Of a stretch of 64,000 bases of DNA, positions 21,420 through 32,514 are shown piece after piece; position 1 is the stretch's first letter, and every line of letters begins with the position of its first letter. Under the pieces are notes generated by a model, which saw only the letters and a program-made list of their open reading frames with translations, was not told the DNA's origin and searched no databases. This DNA is from Magicicada septendecula (taxonomy: Eukaryota > Arthropoda > Insecta > Hemiptera > Cicadidae), in assembly GCA_034769895.1 (NCBI GenBank), contig CM068372.1, forward strand, positions 386,476,282 through 386,540,281, written 5' to 3'. Made by a program: the position numbers and the translations under genes.

Positions 21420-21905
21420 AGAAAGTCATTAATAACGTAGGCATTAACACAAGAGGAAACGTCTTTTATAAGTCAGTTCAAATTGTGGCTTATGCAAATG
21501 ACATTGACATTATAGGATAAACAAAAACAGCTATGATGGAAGACTTTGTGAGATTTGAGAAAGCTGCAACAAAAATGCATCTGTAGATCAATCAAGGAAA
21601 ACAAAGTACATGTCAGTGACAAGAAAAGTTGTGTGGGCGTTAAAAATTTAGAAATTGGATCTCACAAGTTTGAGATAATACATACCCTACCTCAGCTCAG
21701 AAGTTAACTGTAATACTAATATCAGTAGTGTCGAAATTCGAAAGCTATTTTGTCAACAAATAGGTGTGTGCAGGGCGCCAGAAAACTAGTCACAGTTAAC
21801 ACAAAGGAAGACCTAGGTATTGATGTAAGTTCCTAATGCGCCCAGTACTAACTTATGCATCAGAGACATGGACGCTACCTAGATCAGATGAGAAGCAACT
21901 AAATA
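21420..21905 (+). pseudogene. Non-LTR RT fragment, second family
   Basis: Reads QIVAYANDIDIIG (catalytic YADD changed to YAND), EDFVRFEKAATKMHL, INQGKTKYM, VNCNTNIS and, near 21840, a PVLTYASETWTL block. Several stops and frame changes. This belongs to a different non-LTR family from the 20.5 kb relic: the VNC.N.IS.EI block is shared with the relic at 48.7 kb. Confidence 0.7.
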
Positions 21906-22032
21906 TATTTGTAAGATGCATCGTTTTATTAATTACCCAGAGTTCAGCACCGTATGTTGCAACACTTTGTACCATGGTTTTGTAAATCCTTTTTTTTGTG
22001 TTCCCTGAGATATCGTTTCCCCCAGAGTGTTT
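21905..22032 (-). pseudogene. Short RT relic, opposite strand
   Basis: The minus strand reads GNTKKRIYKTMVQSVATYGAELWVINK, given here in two parts: KKRIYKTMVQSVATYG and AELWVINK. This is the 'R.YK.....V..YG.E.W' RT block. It abuts the plus-strand relic head-on. Confidence 0.6.
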
Positions 22033-22430
22033 CATTTAATTGTCCTTTATCAGCACTTCCTTAATCGAAGTCGTTTTTACAAGAACGTTATGAAGACTTT
22101 GTTTTTTTGTTTCCAGAAAAAACCGATTTTTATTTTGTTCTTGGTAAACAAATCGCTTACTTTACTGGTAAGCTTTCGTTCGTGCCTTTCGTTAACAACA
22201 ATAATTACAATAACTTGTATGTTATTTATTTATGAAGCATATACCTCTATAATCTGACGACACAGTTCTGTCACATTTTTTTAAAACTAGAAGTAACCTT
22301 GGGTACTCTCCATTCATCCGGGATCCTGCATCTCCTCCAGTGTGGGAGGTGTGGGATGCCTAAAAAAGCATTGGTGTGGTCAGCTCTAGTCTGTCTGCTT
22401 GGGAGAAGAACAAGCCATTTTTGAATTGAT
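22033..22430. other. No gene recognised
   Basis: AT-rich with a 76-codon plus frame (22027-22257) of no known family. Confidence 0.35.
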
Positions 22431-22990
22431 CCTTCTTCTTCTCCTTCTTTCCCTCTTCAAGGATTAGGTTACATAAACCTCTTCCGGCACCCATCTTATC
22501 CTCGGACGACCCACGTCTCTTCTACCAGTGGCTTTATAGTTCAGTGCCGCTTTCGTCAATCGATACTCTGTCATCCTTTGCAGATGATCCCATCATTGTC
22601 TTCTGTAAATTGAAATAATTTTATTTATGTCCTTTACTACGAGTGCTGCTTTGATATCTTCATTTCTTATTCTATCTTGCAATGTATAATTTGATGTATT
22701 TCAAATAAACTGCATTTCAGCACTCTGAATCTTGCCACTTCCTTTTTTGACATGACCCACGCCTCACACGCATAAGCCAAGACATTTGAAGCGGTTCATT
22801 TGTTCTAAAGTGCTGTTGTTTATAATATCTTAGTCCTCACTGGATATTTATCTTTAAAGGCCATGGTTTTCGTCTTTCTTACTCAAATTGTCAGTGAGTC
22901 CTCTCTTACAACTTCTTGTAATTGAAGCATAGCTGTTTCTACGTCATCCTCATATTCTTGAATAAGAACTATGTCTTCCGTATGACTTAC
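22430..22990 (-). pseudogene. Non-LTR RT C-terminal fragment, same family as 13.1 kb
   Basis: Nearly parallel to 13083-13700: shared blocks include AAGGATTAGGTTA, TTCAGTGCCGCTTTCG, CTTCTGTAAATTGAAATAAT, TTCTAAAGTGCTGTTGTTTA and TAGTCCTCACTGGATATTTA. Unlike the 13 kb copy it keeps the middle segment (about 22690-22790), while the frame is more broken. It shows the deletion at 13.34 kb is private to that copy. Confidence 0.75.
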
Positions 22991-23465
22991 CCTTATTCAA
23001 GCAGTATTGATCCTTGTTCAAGAAGAAGTAGAAGATGATGATGATGATAACTATAGGACGGTAAATTGTTATCGTACAGTGTAGGACAACACGAAATTAT
23101 CGTATAACTGCAACGTAGTTATCGTACGGAGCGACCGGTCTCTGTAGTCGTTGGGTAGCGCTCAACAGTCACGTAGATTGATGGCTGCCGTAGATTTTCA
23201 GCCCTAGGTCACACTGAAGTCTGTAAGAGGTTGCTGCAATCAATCCGCCGCAGCCAACGAAACGCATCGCCAGTAAATAAATTGCATACACCCAGTGTGT
23301 GTGTGGCGTAGACAGTGCATTTTGCAGAGTATGCAACCATCTGCCTGAGAACAACCAATATCCACTGGCTGTGTTAATGGCGCGGCCACTAAAGCAATCA
23401 CGCTGAGTGAATACTCTTCGTTCCTATCGCCCTCTCTCACTCTCTGTATGTGTGTCTGTCTGTCT
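22991..23465. other. No gene recognised
   Basis: Contains a short GATGAT run at 23034-23046 and two overlapping minus frames (23169-23440) without known domains. Confidence 0.35.
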
Positions 23466-23467
23466 GG

Positions 23468-23494
23468 CTCTCTCTCCCCTCTCTCTCTCTCTCG

Positions 23495-23552
<58 letters not shown>
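23468..23552. repeat. (TC)n microsatellite
   Basis: Long CT tract with a few interruptions, followed by a TGTCTGTCTGTC-type variant. Confidence 0.93.
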
Positions 23553-23599
23553 TCTCTGTCTATGTCTGTCTGTCTATCTCCCCATCTTGGGTTATTACT

Positions 23600-24171
23600 A
23601 CTACTACTAATTCGTGTTAATAACTCCTACGATGTTGTCCGATGCCTAACCTCCATTGTTGTCTGTCGTTGCAGTTTTCATCGTTTAGTCCACTATCGCT
23701 CATTGATCTTCTTATGCCCTCTATCCATAATTTCTTGTTGCTTCCTTTATTTCTGTGCTCTCTAGGTATCCATCTCATTGTTTTCTTTGGTAGTCGGTCT
23801 TGTCCCATTCTTTGTACGTGTCCGTACCAGATTAGTTGTTTTTCTTCAACGCAATAGATTGTCTTTTGTACGTCCATTTCTTCTTTGATCGTTTTATTTC
23901 GTATTCCCTCTAGCCTTAAAGTTCTAGCAGCTCGTCTTAAACCATCCTACTTCTGTACCTTCTAACTTTCTTTTTACCTGTTCTTTTTATTCCGTATCCG
24001 CACGTTTCATTTCGGATCCGTACATCAACGTGGTTTTAATCATACTATCGTATATTATTTTCATCCTTTCTTTTCCAATGTCTGTGCTCTACAGAATTTC
24101 ATTCAATCATCTAATTATTTATTTACCGTTTTCCATTTAGAACATCCTTTTGTCCGAGGCTAGTATTAGTT
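23600..24171 (-). pseudogene. Non-LTR RT C-terminal fragment (left arm of large inverted repeat)
   Basis: The minus strand encodes MDVQKTIYCVEEKQLIWYGH, VQRMGQDRLPKKTMRW, then NKGSNKKLWIEGIRRSMSD and the WRLGIGQHRRSY end. This is the C-terminal block of an RTE-like protein ('EE..L.WYGHV.RM..DRLPK....W.P...R..G.....W..GI...M...L'). The 3' end runs into (TAC/TAG) repeats at about 23596-23610, a simple-repeat tail. Its reverse-complement partner is 25525-26090. Confidence 0.8.
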
Positions 24172-24348
24172 TTGTGTGTGCCAAGTTTTACGAAAATCGG
24201 TTGATGCGTTCAAAAGGTTATCGTGAGACTTACCCCAATTAGTTGGACAGTCAAGAAGATAATGGCAAACAGTCGAGTGAAACCCTAAGAACTCGCTTCC
24301 TCGTTCAACAAGAGGCATATGTTATAGAGTGACTTTTGGTGAACGATT

Positions 24349-24387
24349 TCTCTCTCACTCTCTCTCTCTCTCTCTCTCTCACTCTCT

Positions 24388-24445
<58 letters not shown>

Positions 24446-25092
24446 CCTCTCTCTCTCTCTCTGGTTTTCCACGCATGGACTCGTGCGCGCCATGTTGTTT
24501 TCATATCGTGACTGAATAATGAAGGCAAATAACAATATTTGTAGTGTCATGAACACGAACTTCAAAGCTCATCCCCCGTAACGTCACTTATCGTAGGGCA
24601 GCTAAAAGGTTTGGTAGTGACGTTACCAGCATTTGGACATCCGGCAGATATTACAATGGGCTTTTTAGCTAATTTAATATTTTTAATATTCCACAACAAT
24701 TTTTTCACAGCGTTCAGTAGAAACAACAGTAAACCACTTAAGTACAGAGTAAGGCAGGCAGCGAGCATACATGCAAGTGATTACATTGTAAACCGTACTG
24801 CAGTACGAATTGACGTCATCCACAGTCTGTACTGTAATTTTTGTAGTTTACAAACCATCATACTGTGTCCGTGTTTGCTCTCCACACAATACACCGTGGC
24901 CACAGTAATGAAATGTAAATGTAACTGAGTCCATAGCGGTGCCCAAGCTCTCTCTCACTCTCTCTCTTTCTCTCTATCTCTCTCTCTCACTCTCTATCAC
25001 TGGTTTTATAGCATGGACCCGTGCGCGCCATGTTATTTTTATCGCGACTGAATAATGAAGGCAAATAACAATATTTGTGTGTTATGAACTTA
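24349..25092. repeat. Direct repeat: CT tract plus about 90 bp, two copies
   Basis: Copy 1 is 24349-24555 and copy 2 is 24948-25092. Each has a CT-rich tract, CTGGTTTT, GCATGGAC.CGTGCGCGCC, and GACTGAATAATGAAGGCAA then TAACAATATTTGT. The sequence between them (24556-24947) has a 105-codon plus frame and an overlapping minus frame; neither matches a known family. The whole lies inside the spacer of the 23.6/26.1 kb inverted repeat. Confidence 0.75.
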
Positions 25093-25283
25093 AAACAAAG
25101 AGTGTTGTGTATTAGTAATTATATCGTCTTTAACATACATGTTGAAAAGTAAATGTTTAAAACTACGGATATGTACCCGTAAATGGTACCGTATTTATAC
25201 AAAGTGTTCCCAAAAGATAACAAAACTCTTAGAAGTGCCCGTTGATGAATCAGCTCTGCCAACAAATCCTACTTCCATGTCCG

Positions 25284-25349
25284 CGTCGTGACCACGGGGC
25301 AGTGCGTCTCGTACCATTTGTAGGAGACGCACTGCCCCGTGTCACGACG
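25284..25349. repeat. GC-rich 26-bp-stem hairpin
   Basis: Left arm 25284-25310 and right arm 25324-25349 pair along 26 bp with a single extra C in the left arm; the loop is 13 bases (25311-25323). The core GGGGCAGTGCGTCTC pairs with GAGACGCACTGCCCC. Such near-perfect pairing in old repeat DNA suggests recent origin or constraint. It could be a MITE-like palindrome or a small-RNA precursor. Confidence 0.85.
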
Positions 25350-25524
25350 GGTGTGCGTTACGTAGCAAACGGAAGAGGGTGAGAGGCGTGTTTCCGGCGC
25401 CTGAAAACCGAAACCGGTCGCCTAAAGCAAGAAACCCCTACAAAAAATCTGGGTTCTCCTGCAGGGGTTGTGACAATGGGGTTTGATCCTTATTTCACAT
25501 AAAATATTTTTAATGATAAAAAGC

Positions 25525-26090
25525 CTAATACTAGCCTCGGACAAAAGGTCCTAAATGGAAAACGGTAAACAAATAATTAGATGATTGAACGGGATTCTAT
25601 GAAGCACAGAAATTGGAAAAGAAGGAAGAAAAAAATAATATACGATAGTATGATTAAAAGCACGTTGATGTACGGATCCGAAATGAAACCTGCGGATACG
25701 GAATAAAAGAACAGGTACAAAGAAAGTTAGAAGCTACAGAATTCGGATGGTTTAAGACGAGCTGCTAGAACTTTAAGGCTAGAGCGAATACGAAATAAAA
25801 CGATCAAAGAAGAAATGGACGTACAAAAGACAATCTATTGCGTTGAAGAAAAACAACTAATCTGGTACGGACACGTACGAAGAATGGGACAAGACCGACT
25901 GCCAAAGAAAACAATGAGATTGATACCTACAGAGCACAGAAATAAAGGAAGCAACAAGAAAATATGGATAGAGGGCATAAGAAGATCAATGAGCGATAGC
26001 GGACTAAACGATGGAAACTGCAACGACAGATAACAATGGAGGTTAGGCAATCGGACAACATCGTAGGAGCCGAATTAGTAGTAGTAGAAG
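25525..26090 (+). pseudogene. Non-LTR RT C-terminal fragment (right arm of large inverted repeat)
   Basis: Reverse complement of 23600-24171, with matching inner ends (CTAATACTAGCCTCGG at 25526 against CCGAGGCTAGTATTAG at about 24156) and outer ends ((TAG)n at about 26078-26088). It encodes the same block: VEEKQLIWYGHVRRMGQDRL, KKIWIEGIRRSMSDSGLND. Upstream it adds a TLMYGSE-type segment at about 25665. Two copies in opposite orientation ending at the same inner base suggest one event followed by inversion, not two independent insertions. Confidence 0.8.
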
Positions 26091-26339
26091 TTCCCAAAAG
26101 ATGCAGCCATACCTCGTGAATTACTTTACTTGTTAAAGTGTCACTGAGGCAAAAATATCCAGTGCACATAATACGTAAAAATATTCGCCGTTTTCTGTCT
26201 GCACGTCTGTATCTATTTTTAAAAGGAAAATCTTGAACCAAACGAGATGTGGAGCTGATATTTGGAATACCCAGTAAAAATGTACTATTTGTTATAATTA
26301 TATTCATAAATGCTCAAATTTTTCTTGTTATATATTTTA

Positions 26340-26789
26340 TATTATTGTTAATAATAAAATTTTTTACAAGAATATATTTCATTTTGTAAATTACATATGT
26401 TTTGATAGTAATGCAACTATCATCATCAGACATAAATATTAATAAATTCAAAAATTTTATAAATCAATTGTTCAAAACAGCTGTTTTATATGCAGACTAA
26501 ATTTAATGTTTTATATGTTATAAAACATATATTTATAAAATATGTTATATAATTAATTGCAAAATATACTATGAATATTTATTATTCTATTAAATTAGTA
26601 ATTTTGAATATATTATCATTTTAGCATTTTCTGAATTTGTTCTTGTATTAATTTATTATTTCTTTTATGTTTAAATATTTCTAAATTTTCCCATAAAGTC
26701 ATTTTTAGACCTTTGGAAATGTGTTTTAAGAAACTGATATTATTTAAAATTGGAAATGTTTGTTTTTTATTGAGCGTGTAACTAAATTT

Positions 26790-26852
<63 letters not shown>

Positions 26853-27015
26853 GTATACAAAAACATTAAATTTAGTCCTACATATTAAACAGATGTTGTG
26901 AAAAATTGATATAAAAAATTTTGAATTTATTAATTTGTATCTGATGATGATAGTTGGATTACTATCAAAACATATGTAATTTACAAAATAAAGCATATTC
27001 TTGTAAAAATGTTTA
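26340..27015 (-). mobile_element. PLE 3' region bounded by inverted end repeats
   Basis: 26340-26525 and 26850-27015 are reverse complements (TTTTACAAGAATAT, ACATATGTTTTGATAGTA, CATCATCAGA). Between them, 26620-26790 on the minus strand encodes KQTFPILNNISFLKHI, KMTLWENLEIFKHKRNNKL, the C-terminus of a Penelope-like ORF, just before a long (AC)n tract at 26791-26850. The left part is collinear with 5053-5440. PLEs are known to carry terminal repeats in either orientation, which fits. Confidence 0.68.
26791..26850. repeat. (AC)n microsatellite
   Basis: Thirty AC units inside the PLE fragment. On the minus strand it is a GT tract in the same position relative to the PLE end as the tract at 4991-5051. 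Confidence 0.95.
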
Positions 27016-27390
27016 TTATTAATAATAATAATTGTTATAAATACAAAACAAACCAAAATGTTATCTTAAAAAAATTTTGAAGGTGGCTGATTAAAATTTT
27101 TAACTATAAAATTTTGCAAAAATGATTACTCATAATATGTTGCTACATAAAACAGTAGCCACGACAAATGTCGCTATCAAACGCAGCTAAAGGAATAAAG
27201 CCAATTCGGCTGCGGAAGAGGAAATTAGGCTGCGGTATGGATACATGCAATAGATTTCAGTTTCTACGAAGCAAAACGTATGAACGACAGCTGCCGTGGG
27301 CCAGCGGAGAAGACGGGGTACTTTGATACCTTAAAACGCGTTGCTTTGAATACAAATTAGAGAAAGATGAAGAGACAGACAGTAGAAAGA

Positions 27391-27426
<36 letters not shown>

Positions 27427-27784
27427 CGTATTTGATAGATATAACGCCTGCTTGTTTCTTATTAAATTCACTTCTTATGTTCGTATATATTACTTGCAGC
27501 ACGAGTGGCAGTGTGCATGCAATTTTTGCATTCCGTAGTTGAGCATATTCTCTGCAAACTAAGTGAATCACATTGTTTTACTCCCTTTGATAATTATAAT
27601 ATTCGTCGTTGTATTCAGTTGCGCTCATTTCAGATGTTTGGTCTGTCGTACCTGCCTAGTTCCACTGTCAACGTCTTCCAGTAAGCTTCTTTTACACCAC
27701 ACTTTTAATTAAAAAGGAAAGAAACAGCTGGTGGTTTTATTTACAGTCATTAAGTTGTAATTCACAATTAAAGTTAGGCAAGGT
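27016..27784. other. No gene recognised; (GA)n at 27393-27422
   Basis: The 104-codon minus frame at 27257-27571 crosses the GA tract and matches no family. Composition is less AT-rich around 27180-27350. Confidence 0.4.
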
Positions 27785-28165
27785 CGTTATTCAAATTTTA
27801 CACGGTGATGTCCGTTCTAAGCTGTCTATATGCTAGTGAAACATGGACAGTGACGAACCCACATGAAAGTCGACTGCAAAGTGCAGAGCTGAGGCTCCTT
27901 AGATCAGTGTAGCCGGGTATACCAGGTTAGATGGTAAGACGACTGAAGACATTCGTCATGAGTTAGCTGTCCGACCAGTGAATAACACTGTGAGGGATAA
28001 ACAGAAATGGTTTGATCACGTAGAACGTATGGACCCAATCAAGGATACCACACATAAGTGCAAAATATATGCCTAAAGGTAGAAGAAGTATGCGACGGCC
28101 GATAAAAAGATGGAGACATCAGCTATAACGACGGCAATAGGCTTTAAGCCTTATACTTGCAAAAA
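27785..28165 (+). pseudogene. Non-LTR RT C-terminal relic
   Basis: Reads TVMSVLSCLYASETWTVT, HESRLQSAELRLLRSV, then with frame changes W.DHVERMDP and PKGRRSMRRPIKRWRHQL near 28075-28120. The order LYASETW - RL..AE.RLLRS - GRR..RRP.KRW is that of arthropod RTE-like tails. Confidence 0.7.
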
Positions 28166-28189
28166 AAAAGGGGAAGCTGATCGTGTACG

Positions 28190-28510
28190 AAGTGGAAAGC
28201 TTTTGAAAAATTCAGAATGCTGAAATGCAGTTTCTTCGAAATACTTTAAATTATACGAGTATAATGTTCATATCGTACATTGCAAGATAGAATAAGAAAT
28301 GACGATATCAGAGTAGAATTCGAAGTAAAGGACATAAAACAAATTATTTCAATTTACAGAAGACAATAGTGGGACGATCTGCAAAGGATGACAGAGGATC
28401 GATTGCCCGAAGTATAAAGCCATTGGTAGAAGAGACCTGGGTCGCCGAGGATGAGATGGATGCTGGAATAAGTTTATATAACCTAATCCTTAAAGAGGAG
28501 AAGAAGAAAA
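28190..28510 (+). pseudogene. Non-LTR RT tail, same family as 13.1 and 22.4 kb
   Basis: Contains ATTGCAAGATAGAATAAGAA, GGACATAAAACAAATTAT, TTTCAATTTACAGAAGACAA and ACCTAATCCTTAAAGAGGAG, the complements of blocks at 13.1-13.3 and 22.5-22.7 kb. It ends in GAAGAAGAAAAAGAAG, the purine tail typical of this family. The 79-codon frame 28369-28608 is out of the original RT frame. Confidence 0.7.
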
Positions 28511-28822
28511 AGAAGATATACTTAAAGGAATATTTTCGATGGGTCATAAAACAAACGGCAGTTTTTGTATCGCGGTGTTTAAGAGCTAATAAAAAGTGTT
28601 ATAAATAAATACAATAATAAAAATACTACGGCAATCACGATAAGGATAAGCTACTTTAGCACCAGTAAAACGGGCATAGCCGTTAATGTTTTTGATCGTT
28701 AAAAAAACCCATTAGTATTATTTTATTGGCATTACGTTGGTCTCAGCTTTGCCGTACTATTTTACGCCCCTATAATGGACGTTTCGCTCTCTATACCACC
28801 CTCTTTATTTTTTTCTTCCTAT

Positions 28823-29118
28823 TTTTACGGTAGTCACACTGGACTGTCGTGGTCACAGTCGGAACAGAATAACAAACACCAATGAAGTCACTAAATACAA
28901 ACTTTAATTAGACACAAATAACAGTTAGAAAAAATAAAGTAACTCAAGCTAACGTGTCCAACACACAACAAATGTCACCTTATTACAGTTTCGCACTAAT
29001 TAACACAATGATCAGTTCCCACTAAACCCCGTTAATAACTAACACTCCATACTCTAAAATCTCCAGGTCTAAACTGAACTAAACACCGCTGGTTGCATGT
29101 ATTTATATCACGTTATAT
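28823..29118 (-). mobile_element. LTR family C copy 3, first part
   Basis: Starts ACGGTAGTCACACTGG and carries the family blocks ACACCAATGAAGTCACTAA, AAACTTTAATTAGACAC, AATGTCACCTTATTACAG and GCACTAATTAAC. It breaks off within the TATA-box region (reverse complement GATATAAATA, about 29103-29112) at the insertion point of element B and resumes at 34042. Confidence 0.7.
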
Positions 29119-30594
29119 TGTAACGTATTGCCACGTTACAAATCCAGGGAACCCATCTTAACTGACGTCTGCCAATTACATGGGCTGCCTACGTTGTAAC
29201 GAACTATTATTAAAGTCAAATTAATTGAACAAATGACTTAATATAACTATAAGGAAACAAGGGAAGGTATTTTACTGATTTATTAAAAAGATCCCATGAC
29301 ATCATTAATTAAACTAAAATATTTAAATGCTTTTCATAAAACTTTGGGATCAAACTGATTATGTATTCTTATACCTCGGATCCGAGTTTACTTTAAGTAT
29401 ATTTATAGTAAAGACTTCTAATTATTTTCAGTTCATCTAGACGCTTGCAAGACTTCTTTTACCATTTGAAGAATGGTATTATTACTTGAAGTGATAATAA
29501 GTTACATTTACATTTACGTATGATAATTGAATCTTACAATAAACTCTTAGATTTTCTCATTTTAATTTTAAATAAAATTAATCGTCTTTGAAAAGTCTCT
29601 TTTTAAATGTGAGTGGTGTATCAAATATGATTAACTCTCGATAGCCAAGCTATCGAGTCACCTTTACAATTGGTCGTAGTAACCTCGTCCTGGGGCGTCT
29701 GTCTTGGGAATTCTTGGAGTAGGCGTCATCATCTGTGTCGTGTCTTCGGCAAGAATTAGGTCGGATGTTCACTGCGGAGATTGAAGTTTCTTTGGTGAAA
29801 GTAGGTGTAGATTCACGGAGGTCCTCGTCAACGTCTTATGCATCGTATACGTGTATTTATGAAGTTCATGCAGATCACATCTTCAGGAGTGATGTTGTAA
29901 TTTGATTTACCTCTTGAGGGGAGACGTCATCTTGCTTACCACTAGGTAAGTTTTTGTTTTACTTATTACATTTTTTTCTTAACACTTCTTTATATTATTC
30001 ATACATTACACAATGCTCTCCACGTTTAGCAGTGGTAGCTAATATTCTAAAGTTAAATAAAAAAACAAGTACATTTTGGTGGAGCTCTCGCTCTTACGTC
30101 TGTACGGTGTGACGGCAACATAGCGACTCTCTCTCGATTGAACTGGCACATAACAACGGAGAGGGGCAAGTACTCCGCGACAATATAGTTCCTATTTTTA
30201 TTTAAGTTAACATTCTTATTACCAAAAACCATACATTAATTATACATATATAATTTAAGTGAGTTATTTTAACTGCTATTCGTGCCTTCAACTTTCTAAT
30301 TATAAACATTATGATTTTTATATCTTCCTAAATTACAGACGACTCGATAAACACGTTGAGTCCGGAATTAACAGGTCACCGCATGATGACTAGCAAAGGG
30401 TTAATTATGATAATAATAACTTTTTACAATTCGACCTTTTTTATTAGTGCTTCTGTTGATTTTCATTCACTTCTCATTATCATACTGATTTAATACAGGG
30501 GCTTTAGGTTTAATAGTGCGATTTAAAAATACTTAATCGCTCGCAAACTTAATTTTTATTTATTTAAGATTACAGTTAGAATTAAATCGTCACA
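29119..30594. repeat. Element B left LTR
   Basis: Begins TGTAACGTATTGCCACG and ends AATCGTCACA. Lacks the 52-bp segment found in the right LTR; the junction at about 29281-29285 has a short TTA microhomology. Confidence 0.9.
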
Positions 30595-32514
30595 TACTCC
30601 ACCGCTTAAGTTTCACGTTACGGGTGTTTTGTGAGTCTAACGCACAATTGGGGACTTGGAGTATGTTTGGTGTCAGTGTGTGAAGTTATTTATTATTACT
30701 ATTATTTATTATTAGTACACGGTTTGTTTTCTCTATCTCTCTTTAAATGATCTTGTTCATTTAAATGTTCTCCTTCGTGAAATTCCCTTTATCTCTTTAC
30801 TTACAGTACTAACTTATATTTTAAGTCTTAATACTAATTTCCCTAATTATCCGTAACTCACAATATCGTGGCCCGACTGACATCGGCTTACTCTAACTAC
30901 ACCAGTTAGCTTTCAGCACTCTTTTAATGATCTTTGGGCACCTTTCTGCCCCCATCATTACCCTTTTCAGTCGGCGCCGTTGTGACCTGTTACGTTACAT
31001 GTATATAATTATTTCTTAATTATATATCATAGACTTATCTCTAATATAATCTAAAGAGGATCCCATACTCAATTTTAGATCATTGCTAATCCTAACATCT
31101 TATGCTACAGAGAGAAGCGGAATCTCACGAAGATAATTCTCATTATCTCTTTAACAATACTTAAACAAACTATGCAGAAGGGGAGACACTATACACAATG
31201 CAATGTAATACACAGGGGTGGTTTACTTCGGTACCAGTTCAGAACAATAGGGAGGGTGGCTGCTTACTACAATTCTCAACACGCTTTATTTCCTTGAACT
31301 GGCCACGACCGGGGTGTTTACACTATGCAACTATACTTGTATTATTATTTTCTTTTCCCTTACTTACTGCTACACTTCACACAAATTTGTTTAACTTAAG
31401 ATTTATTCAGCTTTATTATTTAAGCAATTATTATTCACTTATTATTACTTTCTTTATTTATTTATTATTGTTAAGTCACTACGTTATTTAATTGTCGTCA
31501 CGGTGAAAATACTTGATCTACTATACTATACATTATTACATAGACAAGGTAAATTCTTGGGTAAATAATTCGCATAATTCAGAAAATAACAATTTCTCTT
31601 CTAAGGGAGAGACAGAAATTCCACACACACATATTTCAAAGTTAAATAGCCGATCAGCTGTTTGCTGGAATGTAGGCCACCCTCTTTATTTAGTAAACAA
31701 AGGCAGGGTGTGTCCGTGAGAATGCGGGGTTTACGCTCACGTATTGTTCTCTACACAATGCCACCGATTACTTCCTTGACAGGTCACAACTGGAGAAGCC
31801 AGCTCGGACGCATAGGGTGAATCTCATTCAACAACGCACGCCTTCAACTTACATGTGTATTACGGTTATAACAGTTTGACTTTATTAATTCTTGTACTTT
31901 TCCCAATTAAATTAATTATTTATTTTGGTAACAATTTCAAGTTACGAAATTCTTTCCACGTAATTAACCGGGTCTACTTTACACAGGAGCATTATTATTA
32001 TTTCTTTTTTATTACTTTTACAGTGACGACAGGCATCCACTAACATGTACTATGCAGGCATATTCAAGAAACAACAGGTCTTGGATTGTCATAATATAAA
32101 CCTGTTAAAGACTGAGCAGTTGACCAAGCATTACAATTCATGTACCTACTTGCATTTAGCTTCATACAATGATATTTCAATTTATACTGACTGTCATTTG
32201 CGTATCTTAAAACAAAATCATTTTTTTGAAAATTAAAGTTACATCAATTACATTCCCTGAGTGCATAGATCAATAACTGAATACCGTGAGTTATCTCTTT
32301 TACTAATAAATCAAGCAGAGTGCCGCAATTTTGTGACACTCTGTACACAATTACTCTTACAAGACAGCAACAACACAATACACAATTAAATTTTATTTAC
32401 AGCTAATCAAAGCACAGCACAGCAGAGTAAATTAGATAAAAGCAGAGTGGCGCAATTTTTTTGCGTCACGATGCTTACAAAACTTTTATATAAATTAGCA
32501 GAGTTGCGCAATTT
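30595..32514. other. Element B internal region, no coding capacity seen
   Basis: 1.92 kb between the LTRs. No frame resembles gag, protease, RT or integrase; the 97-codon frame at 31198-31491 is hydrophobic, AT-driven and unrecognised. A GGCGCCG-containing site lies at 30975-30985. Near the right LTR, AGCAGAGT(G/T)(C/G)CGCAATTTT occurs three times (about 32316, 32442, 32498), the last running into the LTR start. Confidence 0.6.

Noticed and set aside
24285..24565. RE-rich frames and SLSLSL frames at CT tracts (also at 17.6 and 23.5 kb)
   Set aside because: Dinucleotide-repeat artefacts.
31198..31491. 97-residue plus frame inside element B
   Set aside because: AT-driven hydrophobic translation with no gag or envelope features.
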